DNA of 10,395 bases from Bacteroidales bacterium UBA1217 (GTDB lineage: Bacteria > Bacteroidota > Bacteroidia > Bacteroidales > P3): contig DBXH01000054.1 of NCBI GenBank assembly GCA_002309335.1, positions 7,461 to 17,855 of the forward strand, written 5' to 3'. Position 1 is the first letter of the stretch. Each line of letters starts with the position of its first letter. Shown one piece after another: positions 5,572-10,395 of the stretch. The position numbers and the translations under genes were made by a program. The notes beneath the pieces are model-generated. The model saw only the letters and a program-made list of their open reading frames with translations, ran no database searches and was not told where the DNA came from.

Positions 5572-8500
5572 ATGAAATTCAGGCACATATTATTGTTTTT
5601 CGTTTTGAGTTGCGTTGCAGGCGCATCATACGCGCAGAAGGACCGCATAGTGCAGTTTACGCAAAGCGACCTGCCGAACGAGATGCTGACCTACCTTGAC
5701 CAAGCCACATCTGACAAGGAGAAGAAGGCGGAGAATGCCAAACTAATTGGGCGTTTCACAACACAATACGGTCAGCTTGGCTCCGAAATGCAGTCGCGCG
5801 TAACAGCCATCTGCAACACGGTGCTCAAGCTCAAGGTGCGCCAGCATCCAGATGTCTGCAACTTCCTTTCAGTTTTCAACAAGATGTCGTCAAACAGCGG
5901 CACATCCAACTTTGAGCAATGGATTGCGTCCATCGAATATATCCAGTCGCGCAACAAAAAAATCAAAGATTTTACAGATTTCATTGAGTTTACCGACGCC
6001 TTCATAACAAACCGCACGCTCTACAGTTCGCGTTCATGCAGCTGGCAGATGCAGGAAGGTTGCGCATACCGGCTGTTTTTTGAAAACAACGAGATAAAGA
6101 TTGCCGTCGACAAGCCCATAGAGCTGTATTACAGTTCGGACAAAGACAACGGCACCATATACGGCACCAAAGGTGTGTATCATTATTTCGACAACCTATG
6201 GAAAGGGCAGGGCGGACGCCTGAACTGGGACCGTACAGGAGTCCCCACCACACAATGCTGGGCAAGTCTAAGCAAATATGAGGCTGTTACCAAATTCCCC
6301 AAATTTGTTGCTGACTCGGTAGAGTTTACCAATACCGCCTATTTTTCAAAGCCTATATATGGTCGAGTCGAGGAGGCGCTGAGTGCCAAGGTGGAGCCCG
6401 ACAAATACTCTTTCCCCAAGTTCCGCTCCTATCAGAAAGACTTTAAAATGAAGGATATACTGCCAGGCGTTGACTATAGTGGCAGTTTTATGATGAACGG
6501 TTCGAAGTTTATCACCTCCGACACCAAGAATCCCGCCACGCTGATATTCTACCGTAGCGGCAAGCCCTTTATAACGGTCAACTCGGTCAAGTTCACCATA
6601 ACCTCCAACCGGATAGTGTCGGAGAACGCTGCTGTAAAAATCTTCATCGATGGCGACTCGATAAGCAACAACGGCATTACGGTACGCTACCTTGCCAACG
6701 AGAAGCAGGTAAACCTGATCAACGACTCGCGCCGCAACTACTACAGCCCCTACTCGAATTCCTATCACAATCTGGATATGTATTGTGAGTCAATCGTATG
6801 GAAGATGAATGAGGACAAGTTGGATTTTGCGATGCTAGGTGCTTCGGGTGACCAGAGCTACTCCACATTTGAGTCGAACAGTTACTATTCCGAGCGCAAG
6901 TTCCGCGAAATACAAGGTATAGACCAGGTTAATCCCGTTTTGCGCGTGTATCGCTATATGCAGATGCGCGATATGACCTACGACTTCTATATGGACGAAT
7001 TCGCCAAAGCCATAAAGATGGACATTATGCAGGCCAAGTCGATGATTCACACCCTCGCCAAATCAGGTTTGGTGTCCTACAATGAGGCTCAAGGCAAAAT
7101 ATATGTCAACGACAAGCTGGTGGATTACGCAAAGGCCAGCGCCAAGAGTAAAGACTATGATTACGATGCACTTATCCTTGAATCCTCGTCGAAGAAAAAC
7201 AACGCTGAGCTCGACTTGTCGACCAACTCGCTCAATGTGCACGGCGTAGAGAAATTCGTGCTCAGCGACAGCCAGCAGGTGGTGATATATCCAAACGCAG
7301 GCGACTTGGTGGTGAACAAGAACCGCGACATCAACTTTAACGGTCGAATCAACGCCGGCCGGTTCATTTTTTACGCCACCAACGCCACCTTCCTGTACGA
7401 CGAGTTCAAGCTCGACTTGCCGCAAGTGGACTCTATGATATTCTATGTCACCCAGTTCAACAACCCCAACGAAGAGCATATCGTCTACACTCCGCTGCAC
7501 AATCTTGTGGGCAACCTGCAGATAGACCAGAGCGACAACCACAGCGGCTTGAAGCGGGTCAAGGAGCAGTATCCTATCTTTACCAGTTTGAAAGAGAGTT
7601 ATGTATACTACGACCGCAAGGACATACACAACGGGGCATACATACGCGACAAGTTCTACTATACCATCCATCCCTTTGTGGTCAAGAATATGGTCAAATT
7701 TGTGACCGACAGCCTGAGTTTCAACGGTGTGTTGACGTCGGCAGGCATCTTCCCCGACATCGTCGAGCCGCTGAAGGTGCAACCCGACTATTCGCTCGGC
7801 TTTGTTCGCAAAACACCGCGCGGCGGATATGACGCCTACGGCGGCAAGGGTCATTTCACCAACAAGATAGACCTCAGCTATCGCGGTTTCCGTGCCGAGG
7901 GCCAGGTGGATTACCTCACGTCGGTCATTCAGTCGAAGACCATATATTTTATGCCCGACTCGATGATTTCGGTCAGCGACACCTTCTATGTCAAGGAGCA
8001 GGGCCCATTCCCCGACATCCGCAACAGCCGCGCTATGCAACGCTGGTATCCTTATGTCGACTCGATGCGAGTGTCGCAGCTCAAGAATGGTCCGCAATTC
8101 AAGATGTACCACAACGACGCTTTGCTTGCCGGCCACACGGTCTTGAAGCCCGAAGGAGCATACGCATCGGGAGCGGTGACCATCAAGGAGGGCACCCTCG
8201 AGTCGCTGCGTTTCTCCCTGCAGCCGAAGGATATGTACAGCAACGTTACCGCCTTCACGCTGCGTTCAGATGTCTATAACAATATAGCCTTCTATGCCAC
8301 CGATATGAAGTCGCATACCGACTATGTGAAACGTCGTGCTGACTTTATAGCCAATGCCGATCTGGGTCGCACCCAGCTGCCGCTGCTGCAGTATGCCGCC
8401 TACGTAGACAAGTTCTCGTGGGAGATTGACAAGAAGGAACTCGACCTTATCAACAGCAAGAGCGAGAGCACGCAGGGTTTGGAAGGCCTGACATTGCGCG

Positions 8501-10131
8501 AACGTTTCGCCCACAAAGAACAGCCGGGAGCGCTTTTCGTGTCGACCGACCCGACGAAGGACAGTCTCAATTTCCACGCCGTCCGCTCTACATATTTATA
8601 TAACGCTGGTCAGCTCAGTTGCCGCCAGGTGTTCACGGTTAATTCGGCCGACGCCGTCATCGCGCCGGGAGGAGACTCCCTGCACATCCGTCAAGGCGGA
8701 AATATCGACCTGCTGAAACACTCGCAGATACTTGCCAACCGCGACAACCGCTACCATTTGATCTATGATGCCGACGTGCTCCTTTCCGGAGGCAAGAAAT
8801 ACAGCGGCAAGGGATATATCGACTATGTCGATGTCGACAACAAGAAGCAGAAGATATACCTCTCCGAGATTGCACCCGACACCCGTGGCGTCACAGTGGG
8901 CAAGGGCTTTGTGCCCGACAGCGCCAACTTTACGCTCAACAGCGCCTTTGGCTTTGCAGGCAATGTGCGTGTAGAGGCCGACAAAGAGTTCTATTTCTTC
9001 GACGGAGGCGTGCGACTGTTGCACAAATGCAACACCAACGCCGACCTTGGCTTGCTGGCATATTCGAGCTATCTTGACCCCAAACAGATACTTGTCGCTG
9101 TGCCCGAGATTCCTACCGACTGGAAGGGTAACCGCATCACGGCATCTATCCTGTTCAACAAGCTTGATTTGCAGCCTTATCCAGCTTTCCTCACCGCCGA
9201 ACGTGCCGCCGACAACGAGCTGATGGGAGCCTATGGCTATGTGACCTACGACAACGACAGCAAGGAGTATATGATTGCGTCGGCCGAGAAGATTCAGAAT
9301 CCCGATAACGTCATCGACAAATACTTGACGCTGAACACTCAAACCTGTGAGATGACTGGCGAGGGCCCGATCAATTTCAATGTCAAGCAGAATCTGGTGA
9401 GCCTCTTCTCGTATGGTACGGCAACTTTGGGCGGCAAGAAAGAGGGCGATATCGAGCTGAACAGCATACTCGGTTTCACTTTTCCGATCGACGATAAAGT
9501 GCTCGGCACGATGGCGCAGACCATAGCCGACGACTTGCGTCTGTCGCCCTCGCAGCCGGGCAACGAGGTGACTCGTCGCGCAATGATGTATTATATGGGA
9601 GCGGAGAATGGTGCCGAGGCCTATACAAACTATGTCAGCACAGGATTCTATGACAAGATGCCCAAGGAGTTTGAAAACACGATACTTATCGAAGGCATCA
9701 ACTGGACCTACGACCCGACGCTGGGCTACCGCTACGACGGCGTGGCGTCGCTTGCTATGATTGGCAAGAAACAGTTACATCTTGCCACCCGCGTCAAGGC
9801 CCAGCTACACAAGCGCGGTAACGGAATCTACCTGGTGTTGTACATTCAGGTTGCGACTGACCATTGGTATTATTTCAACTACGAGTTCAACAGTCAGCAG
9901 ATGCTTATCCAGAGCTCTGTGGGCGAATGGGTCGATATGATCAAGTCGCTTTCCGCCGACAAGCGTCACGTCAGCGGAAAGAGCGACCAAGGCGACTACC
10001 GTTACCGCATCTCGCCGAGCCGCACAGAGGTTCCAAACTTCCTGCTGCGTATGGGCGGAAATGCAGAGACAGAGGACGACCCGGGCGACTTTGATGTAGA
10101 CGACGAGGATGTGATTGAGGGCGATGATTAA
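5572..10131 (+). CDS. Very large exported protein of unknown function (1,519 residues)
   Basis: The protein starts with a signal peptide (MKFRH, hydrophobic core, cleavage expected after Ala21 in GASYA-QKDR), so it acts in the periplasm or at the outer membrane. I see no further transmembrane helix. Residues 30-150 are helical (EMLTYLDQATSDKEKKAENAK and following). From about 155 it is mostly beta-rich, with many strands ending in Asp-Ser-hydrophobic turns (ADSVEF, VDSMIF, TDSLSF). Residues about 452-520 look like a winged helix. A block around 758-900 holds two diverged copies of a 40-residue unit (771-810, 861-900), and the last 20 residues contain 12 acidic side chains. It resembles, from memory, uncharacterised proteins of about 1,500 residues common in Bacteroidales; I recognise no enzyme motif and no type IX secretion C-terminal domain. 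The reading frame is intact throughout. It stands alone between its own promoter and terminator. A structural or envelope role is plausible but only inferred. Confidence 0.9.
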   Translation: MKFRHILLFFVLSCVAGASYAQKDRIVQFTQSDLPNEMLTYLDQATSDKEKKAENAKLIGRFTTQYGQLGSEMQSRVTAICNTVLKLKVRQHPDVCNFLSVFNKMSSNSGTSNFEQWIASIEYIQSRNKKIKDFTDFIEFTDAFITNRTLYSSRSCSWQMQEGCAYRLFFENNEIKIAVDKPIELYYSSDKDNGTIYGTKGVYHYFDNLWKGQGGRLNWDRTGVPTTQCWASLSKYEAVTKFPKFVADSVEFTNTAYFSKPIYGRVEEALSAKVEPDKYSFPKFRSYQKDFKMKDILPGVDYSGSFMMNGSKFITSDTKNPATLIFYRSGKPFITVNSVKFTITSNRIVSENAAVKIFIDGDSISNNGITVRYLANEKQVNLINDSRRNYYSPYSNSYHNLDMYCESIVWKMNEDKLDFAMLGASGDQSYSTFESNSYYSERKFREIQGIDQVNPVLRVYRYMQMRDMTYDFYMDEFAKAIKMDIMQAKSMIHTLAKSGLVSYNEAQGKIYVNDKLVDYAKASAKSKDYDYDALILESSSKKNNAELDLSTNSLNVHGVEKFVLSDSQQVVIYPNAGDLVVNKNRDINFNGRINAGRFIFYATNATFLYDEFKLDLPQVDSMIFYVTQFNNPNEEHIVYTPLHNLVGNLQIDQSDNHSGLKRVKEQYPIFTSLKESYVYYDRKDIHNGAYIRDKFYYTIHPFVVKNMVKFVTDSLSFNGVLTSAGIFPDIVEPLKVQPDYSLGFVRKTPRGGYDAYGGKGHFTNKIDLSYRGFRAEGQVDYLTSVIQSKTIYFMPDSMISVSDTFYVKEQGPFPDIRNSRAMQRWYPYVDSMRVSQLKNGPQFKMYHNDALLAGHTVLKPEGAYASGAVTIKEGTLESLRFSLQPKDMYSNVTAFTLRSDVYNNIAFYATDMKSHTDYVKRRADFIANADLGRTQLPLLQYAAYVDKFSWEIDKKELDLINSKSESTQGLEGLTLRERFAHKEQPGALFVSTDPTKDSLNFHAVRSTYLYNAGQLSCRQVFTVNSADAVIAPGGDSLHIRQGGNIDLLKHSQILANRDNRYHLIYDADVLLSGGKKYSGKGYIDYVDVDNKKQKIYLSEIAPDTRGVTVGKGFVPDSANFTLNSAFGFAGNVRVEADKEFYFFDGGVRLLHKCNTNADLGLLAYSSYLDPKQILVAVPEIPTDWKGNRITASILFNKLDLQPYPAFLTAERAADNELMGAYGYVTYDNDSKEYMIASAEKIQNPDNVIDKYLTLNTQTCEMTGEGPINFNVKQNLVSLFSYGTATLGGKKEGDIELNSILGFTFPIDDKVLGTMAQTIADDLRLSPSQPGNEVTRRAMMYYMGAENGAEAYTNYVSTGFYDKMPKEFENTILIEGINWTYDPTLGYRYDGVASLAMIGKKQLHLATRVKAQLHKRGNGIYLVLYIQVATDHWYYFNYEFNSQQMLIQSSVGEWVDMIKSLSADKRHVSGKSDQGDYRYRISPSRTEVPNFLLRMGGNAETEDDPGDFDVDDEDVIEGDD

Positions 10132-10216
10132 AAAGCCGTTAAGGGTAAGTAGGCCTTGATGCGGCGGGTGAAGAAATCGCTCCGAATTTCTGTTTTTGCA
10201 ATCAACAATCAACTTT

Positions 10217-10254
10217 TTTGTGGGACTCCATTAAAGGTGTCCCACAAATTTTTT
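10217..10254 (+). terminator. Rho-independent terminator after the giant exported protein gene
   Basis: The arms TTTGTGGGAC (10217-10226) and GTCCCACAAA (10239-10248) are perfectly complementary. A T-T mismatch and two further C-G pairs extend the stem to a 6-base loop ATTAAA. Six Ts follow (10249-10254). It lies about 85 bases after the stop codon and separates this gene from the tRNA gene. The 85 bases in between (10132-10216) hold no gene that I can support. Confidence 0.88.
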
Positions 10255-10318
10255 ATCTTTATATAGTGTTTGTTTTTAGCTGTTTGTGATTATTTTGCCG
10301 CATAAAGTGAAAAAATAT

Positions 10319-10349
10319 TTTGTGCATTTCGGAAAATGTAGTACTTTTG
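10319..10349 (+). promoter_or_regulatory. Promoter of the tRNA-Leu gene
   Basis: TTTG (10319-10322) and TACTTTTG (10342-10349) are separated by 19 bases, a full match to the Bacteroidota -33/-7 consensus. Transcription should start near 10355, about 17 bases before the tRNA. Confidence 0.82.
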
Positions 10350-10372
10350 CAGCCGCTTTCAAGAGAAAGAAT

Positions 10373-10395
10373 GCCCAGGTGGTGGAATTGGTAGA
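10373..10395 (+). tRNA. tRNA-Leu, 5' end only (cut by window edge)
   Basis: The final 23 bases read as the start of a class II tRNA: acceptor strand GCCCAGG (10373-10379), then TG, then the D-arm start GTGGAATTGGTAGA. This acceptor plus D-arm opening is characteristic of bacterial tRNA-Leu. The anticodon is outside the window, so the isoacceptor cannot be given. A consensus promoter 24 bases upstream and a terminator before that support a separate transcription unit. Confidence 0.85.

Noticed and set aside
5602..5616. Possible lipobox (Val-Leu-Ser-Cys, residues 11-14) making the giant protein a lipoprotein
   Set aside because: The hydrophobic stretch before the Cys is very short and the -3/-2 residues are poor for a lipobox, whereas Ala-Ser-Tyr-Ala before Gln22 is a clear signal peptidase I site.
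7063..8136. Long antisense open frame (357 codons) opposite the giant exported protein gene
   Set aside because: It is fully inside a well-supported gene, its translation is rich in Val/His/Arg low-complexity runs with no recognisable motif, and it has no promoter. It is a by-product of codon use on the other strand. The same holds for the 248-codon antisense frame at 8596-9342.
10172..10197. Small hairpin AGAAAT/ATTTCT followed by TTTTT as a first terminator
   Set aside because: The stem is six mostly A-T pairs with an 8-base loop, too weak to call. The terminator at 10217-10254 is far stronger.
10132..10216. Short minus-strand open stretch after the giant gene, whose translation ends in FFTRRIKAYLPL, as a possible gene remnant
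   Set aside because: It is under 30 codons between stops, has no start or promoter, and matches nothing I recognise. The slightly higher G+C of 10138-10185 alone is not evidence.
1..10395. Mobile element, CRISPR array, toxin-antitoxin or defence system
   Set aside because: No transposase, integrase, terminal inverted repeats with target duplication, regularly spaced repeats of CRISPR length or defence-type domains are visible. The short tandem repeats are 9-10 bases and unspaced.

Overview
The window reads as chromosomal DNA of a Bacteroidales-type Bacteroidota. Three things support this. Genes are preceded by AT-rich leaders without Shine-Dalgarno sequences. Four start regions carry the Bacteroidota sigma-factor -7 box TAnnTTTG, two of them with a TTTG -33 box 19 to 21 bases upstream. 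The gene products (a MutA-type small subunit, SufE plus a DUF59 protein, a short LptG, DUF4159 next to RsmE) are typical of that group. I cannot place it to genus. Nothing here is a mobile element, CRISPR array or defence island.

The left half (1-5426) is read entirely on the minus strand. In order of transcription it holds: rsmE (16S rRNA m3U1498 methyltransferase) closely followed by a secreted DUF4159 protein; a 230-base spacer with degenerate decamer repeats, a nested inverted repeat and the mutA promoter; mutA (methylmalonyl-CoA mutase small subunit, without its mutB partner on either side); a strong hairpin terminator only 18 bases before the next start codon; lptG (lipopolysaccharide export permease); a 63-base spacer with a perfectly phased 9-base CTAGTATnn repeat; sufE; and a DUF59 Fe-S assembly gene cut by the left edge. 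sufE and the DUF59 gene form an iron-sulfur assembly pair, probably co-transcribed with lptG.

The right half is one very large plus-strand gene (5572-10131) for a 1,519-residue exported protein of unknown function. It is divergent from rsmE across a 145-base spacer that carries back-to-back promoters. It is the least explained object in the window: mostly beta-rich sequence, a segment that looks like a winged helix in the middle, a diverged internal repeat, nine Asp-Ser-hydrophobic sites matching the Bacteroides O-glycosylation sequon, and a very acidic C-terminus. A good rho-independent terminator follows, then a consensus promoter and the first 23 bases of a tRNA-Leu gene cut by the right edge.

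Functionally this is mostly housekeeping (rRNA modification, propionate/succinate carbon flow, LPS export, Fe-S assembly). The points that merit follow-up are the giant exported protein, the Cys-rich insert in MutA, the hairpin in the lptG leader and the two families of short intergenic repeats.
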